Assembly: GCF_024171725.1 (NCBI RefSeq)
Contig: NZ_JAMTCG010000006.1
Span: 186,001-250,000 of the forward strand
DNA from: Williamsia serinedens
Lineage (GTDB): Bacteria; Actinomycetota; Actinomycetes; Mycobacteriales; Mycobacteriaceae
Direction of reading: 5' to 3'
DNA length: 64,000 bases
The notes below the pieces were generated by a model. It was not told where the DNA came from and made no database searches. It saw only the letters and a program-made list of their open reading frames with translations. Below, piece after piece: positions 18,020 to 27,100 of the stretch (position 1 is its first letter; each line of letters begins with the position of its first letter). The position numbers and the translations under genes were made by a program.

Positions 18020-19096
18020 ATGACATCGTCGACTCGTGTGCTGGGTGCAGTGATCGCATGCGCCCTGGCCGTCGGGCTCACCACCGCGCTCGGATCGGCA
18101 GCGCACGCCGCGCCCGCCGATCCCGCGGTCCCCCACAAGAAGCTCGCGTTGCGGGACGGGACGCTCGACATCCGGCGCGGACACGCCGCGCGTTCCGCAC
18201 CGCAGGCGACCACAGCGACCGTGCCGTCGTACACGACGACGAACGTGGACGCGACCACGAAGAAGTCGTACACAGCACACTTCGTCGGCGCCGCCCCGTC
18301 GGCGAACACGACCTCGACGGTCACCGTGAACATCGTCCCGCTGAACTTCAGCTTGGCGAACTCGAACGGCACCACGACCGCCGTCGACGCGACTGCAGCC
18401 GCGAAGTCCGTCGCCGCCAGCCCGATGTTCACGAACGCCACGACGAAACCCGCCGGCGAGACCACGCAGTACCTCGACGCCTACGTCCGGGCGAACGCGA
18501 ACAAGGTCGGGTCCGCCTACCACCTTCTCCTCAACCCCGTGGTGAGTTCACCTGTCTCCGTGTCGGTCCCGTCCGGTCAGTGGAAGCAGGTGGGTGGTGA
18601 GTACGGTGTGCTCGACACGACCATCGAGAACGCGGTGACCTCGAACGGCGTCTCCGGTCGCTACCCCGCGACGCAGCTCACGATGTTCGTCGCCCCCGAC
18701 GTCTACGGCGACGACGGTTCCTTCACCGGCAGTGGGTTCGGCGGGTACCACGACCAGAGCGGCAACTACACGTTCGGCTACAGCGACGTCGAGGGCGGGA
18801 ACACCAACCTGCAGGCCTTCTCGCACGAGATATCGGAGTGGGCGATGGACCCGTTCGTCGGCAGCAGCCAGATCAACCAGGTGCCCGGCGCCTCGGTGTC
18901 GGGGTACGGATGCCTGACGAACCTCGAGGTGGGTGACCCGGTCTACACGTCGACCTTCACCCAGACCGTCGGGGCGACCACGTGGACGCTCGAGGACGAG
19001 GTCTACGTGCCGTGGTTCTTCCACACCTCGCCGTCGACGTCGTACGGGAAGAAGTACTCCCTGCTGGGGATCTCCTCGCCCGCGGCGGCCTGCTGA
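18020..19096 (+). CDS. secreted protein with HExxE motif, EXORDIUM-like
   Basis: 358 residues from the ATG in MTSSTRVLGAVIACALAVG, with AGAAAGG as ribosome site. A Sec signal peptide ends at AAHA-AP (about residue 30). The mature protein is rich in Thr, Ser, Asn and Gly. AFSHEISEWAMDP near residues 266-278 (H269, E270, E273) resembles the HELAExxTNP segment of plant EXORDIUM (phosphate-induced 1) proteins and their bacterial relatives, where a zincin-like role has been suspected. The run of Tyr/Gly (GFGGYHDQSGNYTFGYSD) just before it is also in keeping with that group. Activity is unproven; a metalloprotease is possible. It ends 18 bp from a convergent acyl-CoA dehydrogenase gene. Confidence 0.75.
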   Translation: MTSSTRVLGAVIACALAVGLTTALGSAAHAAPADPAVPHKKLALRDGTLDIRRGHAARSAPQATTATVPSYTTTNVDATTKKSYTAHFVGAAPSANTTSTVTVNIVPLNFSLANSNGTTTAVDATAAAKSVAASPMFTNATTKPAGETTQYLDAYVRANANKVGSAYHLLLNPVVSSPVSVSVPSGQWKQVGGEYGVLDTTIENAVTSNGVSGRYPATQLTMFVAPDVYGDDGSFTGSGFGGYHDQSGNYTFGYSDVEGGNTNLQAFSHEISEWAMDPFVGSSQINQVPGASVSGYGCLTNLEVGDPVYTSTFTQTVGATTWTLEDEVYVPWFFHTSPSTSYGKKYSLLGISSPAAAC

Positions 19097-19114
19097 TCCC
19101 TGTCACCGGGCGCG

Positions 19115-20299
19115 TCAGCGGAACGCGTCGCGCCCGGTGAGGGCCTTGCCCACGGTGAGCTGGTGCATCTCGCTGGTGCCCTCGTAGGTCAGCACCGACT
19201 CGAGGTTGTTGATGTGGCGGATCACCGGGTACTCCAGCGTGATGCCGTTGGCGCCGAGGATGGTTCGGCACTGTCGCGCGATCTCGATGGACTCGCGGAC
19301 GTTGTTCAGCTTGCCGGTGCTGATCTGCTCCGGCCGGATCTCGCCGCGGTCCTTGATGCGACCGAGGTGGACGGCCAACAGTTGGCCCTTGCCCAGTTCC
19401 AGCGCCATGTCGGCGAGCTTCGCCTGCGTCAGCTGGTAGCCCGACAGCGGCTTGTCGAAGACCTCGCGGTCGGCGGCATAAGAGATCGCGGTCTCCAGGC
19501 AGTCGCGTGCGGCGCCCAGCGAGCCGAAGACGATGCCGAACCGGGCCTCGTTCAGACAGCTGAGCGGGCCCTTGAGACCGGTCACACCCGGGAGCATCGC
19601 CGACGCCGGCAGCCGGACGTCTTCGAGCACCAGCTCGGAGGTGACCGACGCACGCAGCGACAGCTTGCGGGTGATCTCCGGGGCGCTGAATCCCGGTGTG
19701 TCCGTGGGAACGACGAAGCCACGGATGCCGCGCGGGCCCTCCTCGAGGTCCGTGCGAGCCCACACCACGGCCACATCGGCGACGGAGCCGTTGGTGATCC
19801 ACATCTTCGAGCCGTTGAGCACCCAGTCGTCGCCGTCGCGCTTGGCGTTGGTGCGCATGCCACCCGGGTTCGACCCGTAGTCGGCCTCGGTCAGACCGAA
19901 GCACCCGATGGCCTGACCGGCCGACATCTTCGGCAGCCACTCGTCCTTCTGCTCGTCGCTGCCGAAGGCGTGGATCGCGAACATCGCCAGCGAGCCCTGG
20001 ACGGACACGAAGCTGCGCAGACCGGAGTCGACGGCCTCGAGTTCCTGGCACGCGAGGCCGTAGGTCGTGGCCGACATCCCCGCGCAGCCGTAGCCGGTGA
20101 GGTGCATGCCGAAGAGACCCAGTTCGCCGAGTTCCCCGGCCAGCTCACGCACGGGAAGGTGGGCCTTCTCGAACCACTCGCCGACGTGCGGGCGGAGCTT
20201 CTCGTCGCCGAAGCGGCGCACGGTGTCGCGGATCTCCCGCTCGTCGGCGTCGAGGATGTCGTCGAACGCGAACAGCTCACCGATCGTCTGAGCGGACAT
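19115..20299 (-). CDS. acyl-CoA dehydrogenase, glutaryl-CoA dehydrogenase-like
   Basis: 394 residues. Hallmarks of the flavin acyl-CoA dehydrogenase fold: CFGLTEADYGSNPGGMRT and WVLNGSKMWITNG for the flavin and substrate site, LGAARDCLETAISYAADREVF in the middle, and the C-terminal LTYEGTSEMHQL, where the Glu in YEGT is the catalytic base position. This E-G-T setting and the overall pattern are closest to glutaryl-CoA dehydrogenase (lysine/tryptophan degradation), though other short-chain substrates are possible. An AGGGAG ribosome site lies upstream of the ATG. No electron-transfer or lysine-degradation genes are adjacent. Confidence 0.9.
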   Translation of the reverse strand: MSAQTIGELFAFDDILDADEREIRDTVRRFGDEKLRPHVGEWFEKAHLPVRELAGELGELGLFGMHLTGYGCAGMSATTYGLACQELEAVDSGLRSFVSVQGSLAMFAIHAFGSDEQKDEWLPKMSAGQAIGCFGLTEADYGSNPGGMRTNAKRDGDDWVLNGSKMWITNGSVADVAVVWARTDLEEGPRGIRGFVVPTDTPGFSAPEITRKLSLRASVTSELVLEDVRLPASAMLPGVTGLKGPLSCLNEARFGIVFGSLGAARDCLETAISYAADREVFDKPLSGYQLTQAKLADMALELGKGQLLAVHLGRIKDRGEIRPEQISTGKLNNVRESIEIARQCRTILGANGITLEYPVIRHINNLESVLTYEGTSEMHQLTVGKALTGRDAFR

Positions 20300-20358
20300 C
20301 AGCGGTCACTCCCTCTCGTGGTCATCTCGACCCACACTAACCCCGGCACAATGGGCTG

Positions 20359-20523
20359 ATGGCCGACCGCGAATCCAAGGTGTGCGAGGTGTGCGGGCGA
20401 CCGTTCACGAACCGGAAGCGGTGGAACTCCCGCGGGCAGTGGGACGAGGTCCGCTACTGCTCGCAGGCCTGCCGGCGCGCCGCCCGCCGACGGCGACGAA
20501 GCGGAGACCGTCCCGCGTCCTGA
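20359..20523 (+). CDS. DUF2256 zinc-ribbon-like small protein
   Basis: 54 residues. The ATG at 20359 opens MADRESKVCEVCGRPF and the frame stops at 20521-20523. Four cysteines in a CxxC...CxxxC pattern (C9, C12, C34, C38) with GRPFTNRKRW between them match the DUF2256 family, a small presumed zinc-binding protein often found beside cryptochrome/photolyase genes; none is visible here. The basic tail (RRAARRRRRSG) could bind nucleic acid. It starts 59 bp from the divergent acyl-CoA dehydrogenase and ends 4 bp from the convergent cholesterol oxidase gene. Confidence 0.85.
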   Translation: MADRESKVCEVCGRPFTNRKRWNSRGQWDEVRYCSQACRRAARRRRRSGDRPAS

Positions 20524-20527
20524 CGGG

Positions 20528-22135
20528 TCAGAAGACCGTCCCGACGTCGGACGGGATGATCTGGTCGATTGCCCACTCGGCGATCGCCGCGATGGTCATG
20601 GACGGGTTGCACGCGGCGGTGTTGCCCGGCATCAGAGCACCGTCCAGGACGTAGAGTCCACGGTGCCCGTTGACGCGTCCCTGCAGGTCACACACGACGT
20701 CCATCGGTGCGCCGCCGAGCGGGTGCCACGTCGACGGGTAGGGGACGAACGTGTCGAACAGGACCGACGACGGCCCGGCGATCCGCTTCGTCAGCGGGGT
20801 GATGCGGGTGTCCTGCAGGACGTGGTCACCGTTGCGCGGCCAGCGCAGCACCGCCTGGTCCTGGGCGCGGTCCCACACGAACTTCCCACGGGCGTCGCTG
20901 ACGCCGTAGCCGACCATCATCGTCGTCCGCGGGTCGGTCCCGAGGGTCGGGATCGACGCCTGGATGACGGTCGCGGCCCTGCGGGGGTCCCCGTCCCAGT
21001 CGAGGCTGCCGAACACGACCGGCCCGCCCTGACCCTGCGCGCCCATCGCGTCGGCGAAGTCGGTCCAGGTGTAGATGCGGTCGCCGTTGCTGCCCCACCC
21101 GGTGCCGAGGCCCGCAGGCAGGTCCGGGACGGTGTCGTGCGCCTGCGCGCGCATCAGCAACTTGGTGGTGTTCATCGTCCCGGCGGCCATCACCAGTGCA
21201 CGCGTCGTCATCTCGACGGTCTCGAGGGCCTGACCCGACGACGAGATGCGGTTCGCACGGACGGTCCAGCGGCCGTCCTTCTCGCGGATCACGTCGGTGA
21301 CCTCGTGCTGCAGGCGGAGGTCGAGCTTCCCGGTGGCCTCGGCCTGCTTGATGTAGGTGACGTCGACGCTGTGCTTGCCGCCGTTGTTGACCCCGATCGC
21401 ACCCATGCCGTTGGTGTACGAGGGCCTCATCTCGCCCCGCAGCTCGGCCAGCGCGTAGCTCCAGTCGATGGGCATCGGGATCTTCGACACCGGCAACCCG
21501 GCCTTGATGCAGTGGTCGCGGAAGACGCGGGGCGCCAGGTACTGCGGCGAGTCGATCAGCGCGTCGGGTGCGGTCTCGATCCGCAACATCGACGCGACGC
21601 GCGGGTAGTACGTCCGCGCCAGCACCTCGTAGTCGAGGCGCGACGGGAACTGCGTGTAGAACACCGACTCCTTCGGCTGCAGCGTCATCCCCTGGTAGAC
21701 CAGCGATCCGCCACCGAGCCCGGCCGCGCAGAGCGCCGACATGTTCTCGCCCGCGACCGCCTCGATGAGACCGACGTACGGGTCGACCACGAGAGGCCGG
21801 CCGAAGAGCGTCGGCGCCGAGCGGTACCAGAGCATCCGCTTGTCGGGGTCGGTCGGCGTCGCGAAGGTGTTCGCGTTCGGTCCGGTTGCCCACCGTCGCC
21901 CGCGCTCGAGCATCGTCACGGGGACCCCCGCCTGGGTGAGGCGCAGCGCTGTGACACCGCCACCGAACCCGGACCCGATCACGACGACCCGGTGCTCCTC
22001 GCGACGGACGGGGATGCGTCCCGGGCGCGGAGCCGTCGGCTCGGCAACCGCCCTGCCCGCGACGCCCGCGACGGCGACGGCACCTGCGGCGGCGCCGACC
22101 CCCGCCATGAACGTCCTGCGCCCGAATGCACCCAC
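20528..22135 (-). CDS. cholesterol oxidase, GMC family, Tat-exported
   Basis: 535 residues from a GTG start, opening with a twin-arginine signal (GRRTFMAGVG). The FAD-binding Rossmann motif is VVIGSGFGGGVTALRL (about 50-65) with LERG. The sequence parallels class I cholesterol oxidases of Streptomyces and Rhodococcus: LGGGSLVYQGM, NNGGKHSVDVTYI, AGTMNTTKLLMRA, and the active-site pair HPLGG (His447 equivalent) and NPSMT (Asn485 equivalent). It oxidises and isomerises cholesterol to cholest-4-en-3-one outside the membrane with O2. The same strand carries a TetR gene and a lipase upstream, which would suit release of sterol from its esters. A promoter and CRP-like site lie directly upstream. 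Confidence 0.93.
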   Translation of the reverse strand: MGAFGRRTFMAGVGAAAGAVAVAGVAGRAVAEPTAPRPGRIPVRREEHRVVVIGSGFGGGVTALRLTQAGVPVTMLERGRRWATGPNANTFATPTDPDKRMLWYRSAPTLFGRPLVVDPYVGLIEAVAGENMSALCAAGLGGGSLVYQGMTLQPKESVFYTQFPSRLDYEVLARTYYPRVASMLRIETAPDALIDSPQYLAPRVFRDHCIKAGLPVSKIPMPIDWSYALAELRGEMRPSYTNGMGAIGVNNGGKHSVDVTYIKQAEATGKLDLRLQHEVTDVIREKDGRWTVRANRISSSGQALETVEMTTRALVMAAGTMNTTKLLMRAQAHDTVPDLPAGLGTGWGSNGDRIYTWTDFADAMGAQGQGGPVVFGSLDWDGDPRRAATVIQASIPTLGTDPRTTMMVGYGVSDARGKFVWDRAQDQAVLRWPRNGDHVLQDTRITPLTKRIAGPSSVLFDTFVPYPSTWHPLGGAPMDVVCDLQGRVNGHRGLYVLDGALMPGNTAACNPSMTIAAIAEWAIDQIIPSDVGTVF

Positions 22136-22154
22136 CGTCGACCCCCGTCTCGTC

Positions 22155-22204
22155 CGTGACCTGTGTCACGCGAGAAACTAGACAGTGGTGGCCACGAGTG
22201 TCAA
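22155..22204 (-). promoter_or_regulatory. cholesterol oxidase promoter with CRP-like palindrome
   Basis: Read on the minus strand, TTGACA (complement of 22199-22204) is followed after 18 bp by TAGTTT (22175-22180), a good -35/-10 pair. Just downstream is the perfect palindrome CGTGAC-CTGT-GTCACG (22155-22170), which contains GTGA-N6-TCAC, the core recognised by CRP/GlxR-type cAMP receptors. Its place at about the start of transcription would suit repression. The -35 box overlaps the last codons of the TetR gene. Confidence 0.6.
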
Positions 22205-22764
22205 TTTCGTTGAGACGTGCCCCAGAGGGACATCGCCGGCCCTATCCACCGCATCAGGAACGCCGCGAGGTCGTCGTCGGCCCGGTCCGGGCTCTCGAAG
22301 AAGACCGCGAAGAGCCCCGCCGCGAGAGCGATGTCGACGATGTCGTCCCATCGGTCCGACAACTCCGGATGACGGAGAGCCATGGGCGCCAACATCTCTC
22401 GCGCGACCGGGCGGGCGCGGTCGACCATTCCCGCGTCCAGGAGCGGGTTCTGACCGGACGACCCCTGCAGAACAGCGAGGACCGGATGCGCATGGACGAC
22501 GGCCCGCCCCCGGACGATGACGGCGACCAGTTCACCGGCAGGGCCGGGGTGTGTCGGGTGCACATCGCGCATCTCGTCGAACACGGTGCGCACCAGGTCG
22601 GCGACGGCGTCGGAGATGAGCTGCTCTCGGGTGCCGAAGATGGAGTAGACGGTCTGCCGTGACACGTCGGCCGCACCCGCGACCGCGACGATCGACGCGG
22701 CGTCGAACCCGCCCGACCCGATCAGTTCGAGGGTGGCGTCGATGATCTTCTGCCGCGACCGCAC
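22201..22764 (-). CDS. TetR-family regulator
   Basis: 187 residues from a GTG start (MRSRQKIIDATLELIG). The helix-turn-helix occupies about 10-52 (IVAVAGAADVSRQTVYSIFGTREQL); the C-terminal half is helical and hydrophobic, as for a ligand-binding domain. It lies between the lipase gene (39 bp upstream) and the cholesterol oxidase (65 bp downstream), all on the minus strand. Control of sterol or lipid-ester use is likely by position, not by sequence. It is not related closely to KstR as far as can be seen. Confidence 0.9.
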   Translation of the reverse strand: MRSRQKIIDATLELIGSGGFDAASIVAVAGAADVSRQTVYSIFGTREQLISDAVADLVRTVFDEMRDVHPTHPGPAGELVAVIVRGRAVVHAHPVLAVLQGSSGQNPLLDAGMVDRARPVAREMLAPMALRHPELSDRWDDIVDIALAAGLFAVFFESPDRADDDLAAFLMRWIGPAMSLWGTSQRN

Positions 22765-22803
22765 CCCAGCATGATCCCATCGGCGGTGTCGACCGGGGGC
22801 GTG

Positions 22804-23781
22804 TCAGCCCGCGTGGCCCCGCGCCGCGTCGAACTCGGCGGCCTTCGCCGAGCGCATCGCCTCCTCGATGAAGCCGCCGGCGATGGCGATCGCCTCCAAC
22901 GACTCGGGGTGCCGCCCGTTCAGGACGGGGAACGCGTGGACCTGCCACCGGAACCGATGACACACGGCGATGCCGCCCGCGGCCTCGATCCGCTCCACCA
23001 GTTCGATGATGTCGGCCTCGAGCATCTCGTCGGCCGCGCTGATGATGAGGGTCGGCGCCAGGTGCTCGGTGGGGAGGTCGAGGATGCGACGTGTGCCGCG
23101 CAGCGCGATCGGTCCTCGGTCGAACAGCTTCGCCAGCACCGCCATCTTCGACTTCGGGAGGTAGGCGTCGCTGCGGCTGCTGCGGTCGGGGTTCGACGCG
23201 AGGTCGAGGTCGAGCAGCGGCGAGAAGCCGACGAACGCATCCGGCGCCGGCAGCCCGTCGGCGACGGCGAGTTCGGACACCTTGGGGGCCAGGAACCCGC
23301 CGGCGGAGTCACCGGCGACGACCACGTGGCGGTAGCCGCGCTCCAGGATCAGTTCGCGATAGGCCATGTAGGCGTCGTTGACCGACGTGCCGACCCCCGC
23401 CTCCGGCAGCTGCCGATACGCGAGCGAGAAGACCGGGAGCGACGTCGTCCGCGACAGGCGGGACGCGACCGATCGGTGCGTCGCCAACCCGCAGACGATG
23501 AACGCGCCACCGTGCAGGTACAGGATCGCGGTGTCGCTGTCCCGCCGACTCGGTCCGGACGGGACGATGTACTCGGCCGGACGGCCGGCGAGCTCGATCT
23601 CCTCCCCCACCACGCCCTTCGGCTTGGGTGCGAGCGCCAGGGGCGCGTCCGCGAGGTACAGGAACCGCATCGTCTGCGTGGTGAGCGGGAAGTACTTCAG
23701 CAGGGGCCGGATGAACAGACGCGTGCCGAACCACAGGGCGTACGAACCGCGGCTCGGGTTGTCATGGGTGATCACCGGCAT
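22804..23781 (-). CDS. HSL-type alpha/beta hydrolase (lipase/esterase)
   Basis: 325 residues. The hormone-sensitive-lipase group is identified by the oxyanion motif LYLHGGAF and the nucleophile motif GDSAGG; an Asp in ISAADEMLEAD and a His in WQVHAFPVL complete the triad. There is no signal peptide, although a hydrophobic N-terminal stretch may touch the membrane. It resembles mycobacterial Lip-family esterases. Position at the head of a minus-strand unit with TetR and cholesterol oxidase suggests steryl or acyl-ester hydrolysis. Confidence 0.9.
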   Translation of the reverse strand: MPVITHDNPSRGSYALWFGTRLFIRPLLKYFPLTTQTMRFLYLADAPLALAPKPKGVVGEEIELAGRPAEYIVPSGPSRRDSDTAILYLHGGAFIVCGLATHRSVASRLSRTTSLPVFSLAYRQLPEAGVGTSVNDAYMAYRELILERGYRHVVVAGDSAGGFLAPKVSELAVADGLPAPDAFVGFSPLLDLDLASNPDRSSRSDAYLPKSKMAVLAKLFDRGPIALRGTRRILDLPTEHLAPTLIISAADEMLEADIIELVERIEAAGGIAVCHRFRWQVHAFPVLNGRHPESLEAIAIAGGFIEEAMRSAKAAEFDAARGHAG

Positions 23782-24141
23782 GGAGTCCTCCTCCGGTGTC
23801 TCGCGGTCACCCGCGGACGCAGAGGAGTCGCGTCGGGCGCCGTCTTCTCGGCGATGCCCGCGCTCGACGGCGCCGACACCCTCGCCGGCAGTGCCTGTCG
23901 AGCTCGAGACCCCTGCCGGTACTCACCTCGCAGTGTGCCCCGATGTGGTCGCCGCTACACACGTTTTGTGACGAGTCAGGGTGTCGCGTCCCCTGGTTGT
24001 GCACATCACCTGAGGCGGGCCGGGTGGCCCGGACCCGCGGACCGGCGCGCCCTCGTCGGCGCGTCCGGCGACCTGATGGGAAACTTCTCGACGGCGCGTA
24101 CCCGCCCGAGCGCCTCGGGCCGAGCAGCGGAAAGGACCCCG
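23782..24141. other. 360-bp divergent gap, no supported gene
   Basis: This gap separates the lipase start (minus) from the synthetase start (plus). It is less GC-rich around 23930-23980 (CTACACACGTTTTGTGACGAG), where promoters for one or both genes probably lie. I could not fix -35/-10 pairs with confidence. An open frame on the plus strand crosses it but shows no family features; an in-frame ATG at 24076 would extend the synthetase by 22 residues. Confidence 0.6.
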
Positions 24142-27100
24142 GTGGACGTCACCGCCACACCGTCGCGACACCCGGCACCGTCGGAGCCCGGTCCTCCCGC
24201 ACCACCGCAGTTCCTGGCCTCGGCGTCGGCACCGGCGCCGCGGACACTGATCGACGTCCTGCGCGAGACGGCGCAGGCGCATCCGCAGGCCGCCGCGGTC
24301 GACGACGGTGAGGCCGTCCTGAGCTACGCCGAACTCCTCGAGGCGGTCGAGGAGGGCGCGTCGTGGATGGCGGCGCAGGGCATCACCCGCGGCGACCGCA
24401 TCGGCATCCGCATGCCGTCGGGGTCGCGGTCGCTGTACCTGTCGATCCTGTCGACGCTCGCCGCGGGCGCCGCCTACGTGCCCGTCGACGTCGACGACCC
24501 CGACGAGCGCGCCGATCTGGTGTTCGGCGAGGCCGGTGTCGCGGCCGTCGTCGACGCGAACGGCCTGCACCGGTCACAGTCGGTGCGCGACCGCGTGGTC
24601 CCGGCGGACGTCGCCACCTCCGACCTGGCGCCCACCCCCGCCGACGACGCCTGGGTCATCTTCACCTCGGGATCGACCGGGACACCGAAAGGTGTTGCGG
24701 TCACCCATCGCAACGCGGCCGCCTTCGTCGACGCCGAGGCACGGATGTTCCTCCGCGACGACCCCATCGGCCCCGGCGACCGTGTGCTCGCCGGCCTGTC
24801 GGTGGCGTTCGACGCGTCGTGCGAGGAGATGTGGTTGGCCTGGCGCCACGGCGCGTGTCTCGTGCCCGCACCGCGCTCGCTGGTCCGCAGCGGCATGGAC
24901 CTCGGACCGTGGCTCGTCGCCCGCGACATCACCGTCGTCTCCACCGTCCCGACGCTGGCAGCGCTGTGGCCGGCCGAGGCCCTCGAGGCCGTGCGGCTGC
25001 TCATCTTCGGCGGCGAGGCGTGCCCACCCGAGCTCGGTGAGCGCCTGGCCGTGCCCGGCCGCGAGGTGTGGAACACCTACGGCCCCACCGAGGCGACGGT
25101 CGTCGCGTGCGCGGCGCCGTTGACCGGGCGGGGACCGGTGCGCATCGGGCTGCCCCTCGACGGGTGGGACCTCGCCGTGGTCGATCCCTCCGGCCGGCCC
25201 GTCGCCGAGGGCGAGACCGGGGAGCTGGTCATAGGTGGTGTCGGTCTCGCGCGCTACCTCGACCCGGCCAAGGACGCCGAGAAGTACTCGCCCATGCCGA
25301 CGCTGGGGTGGGATCGCGCGTACCGCAGCGGCGACCTCGTCCGACTGGAGCCCGAGGGGCTGGTGTTCGCCGGGCGTGCCGACGACCAGGTCAAGGTGGG
25401 TGGTCGCCGGATCGAACTCGGCGAGATCGACAACGCGCTGCAGCACCTGCCGGGTGTCGGCGGCGCGGCCGCCGCGGTCCGGAAGACCGCCGCCGGGAAC
25501 TCGCTCCTCGTGGGTTACCTGGTCTCCACCGACCCCGACTTCGACGTAGACGCCGCGCACGATCTACTCGTCGAGCAGCTCCCCGCGGCCATGGTCCCCC
25601 GACTCGCCCTTGTCGACGAGTTGCCCACCCGCACGTCGGGCAAGGTCGACCGGGCGGCACTTCCCTGGCCCCTCCCGGGACCGGCCGGCGGCGACGGCGA
25701 CGACGACCTCACCGCGACCGAGCGGTGGGTCGCCGACCGCTGGACCGCTGTGCTGGGTGTGACGATCGCCGCCGCCGACGTCGACTTCTTCGCCGAGGGT
25801 GGCGGCTCGCTGGCCGCGGCCCAGCTCGTCACCGCGCTGCGGGAGCGCTACCCGGAGGTCACCGTCGCCGACCTCTACGACCACCCCCGTCTCGGGGCGC
25901 TCGCCGAGATGCTCGACGACACGAGCCCGCAGACGAGCGCGGTCGAGGCCCGCGACGTCACCCCGACGCCGAGGCGAGCGGGGATCGCGCAGATCCTGCT
26001 GTCGGTGCCGCTGACCACCCTCACCGGTCTGCAGTGGGCGACGTGGCTGGGCGTCGCGAACAACGTGGCCGCCCAGCTCACCGACGTCCCGTGGCTGATC
26101 TCGGTGAACTGGTGGGTGCTGCTGGTCGCGTTCGTCGTGTTCATCACGCCGGTCGGCCGGATGGCCATCGCGGTGGCGGGGTGTCGCCTGCTGCTCGCCG
26201 GCGTGCGGCCCGGTCGGCATCCGCGCGGCGGCGGGGTGCACCTGCGCCTGTGGGTGGCCGAGCGGCTCACCGAGGCCAGCGGCGCCGCCAACCTCGCCGG
26301 TGCCCCCTGGATGATCTACTTCGCCCGCGCGCTCGGCGCGGAGATCGGCCACGGCGTCGACCTGCACACCCTCCCGCCGGTCACCGGGATGCTCACGCTC
26401 GGCGACGGCTCGTCCGTCGAACCCGAGGTCGACCTCGCGGGCTGGTGGATCGACGGGGACGTCGTGCACATCGGGGACATCGAGATCGGCGAACGCGCCA
26501 CCGTCGGTGCGCGGTCGACACTGCTGCCCGGCGCGCGCGTCGGCCGCGACGCCGTCGTCGACCCCGGGTCCGCCGTGATCGGCAAGGTGAAGGCGCGCCA
26601 GCGGTGGGCGGGGTCGCCCGCGGTCAAGATCGGCAAGGCGACCACGCACTGGCCCACCGAGCGGCCACCGCGTCGGAGCTGGTGGGTCCCCGTGTACGGC
26701 CTGTCGTCGGTGGTCCTGGCCGGGGTGCCGCTGGTGGCGTTGGCCGCCGGGCTGGGGGTCATCGCGAGCTGGGCGATCCACGCCGACCGGCTCCGCGACG
26801 TCGCCCTGCGTGCACTGATCCTGCTGCCGGCGGCCACCGTCGTCAGCCTCCTGGTGTTCGCGGCGATCACCGCACTCGGTGTGCGGGCGCTGTCGATCGG
26901 TCTGCGGCAGGGGTACCACCCGGTGCGGTCGCGGATCGGGTGGCAGGTCTGGGCCACCGAACGCCTCATGGACTCCGCGCGCACCTACCTGTTCCCGCTC
27001 TATGCGAGCCTGCTCACGCCGGTCTGGTTCCGACTGCTCGGCGCCGACATCGGCAAGGGCACCGAGATCAGCACGGCACTGGTCATCCCGAAGTTCACCT

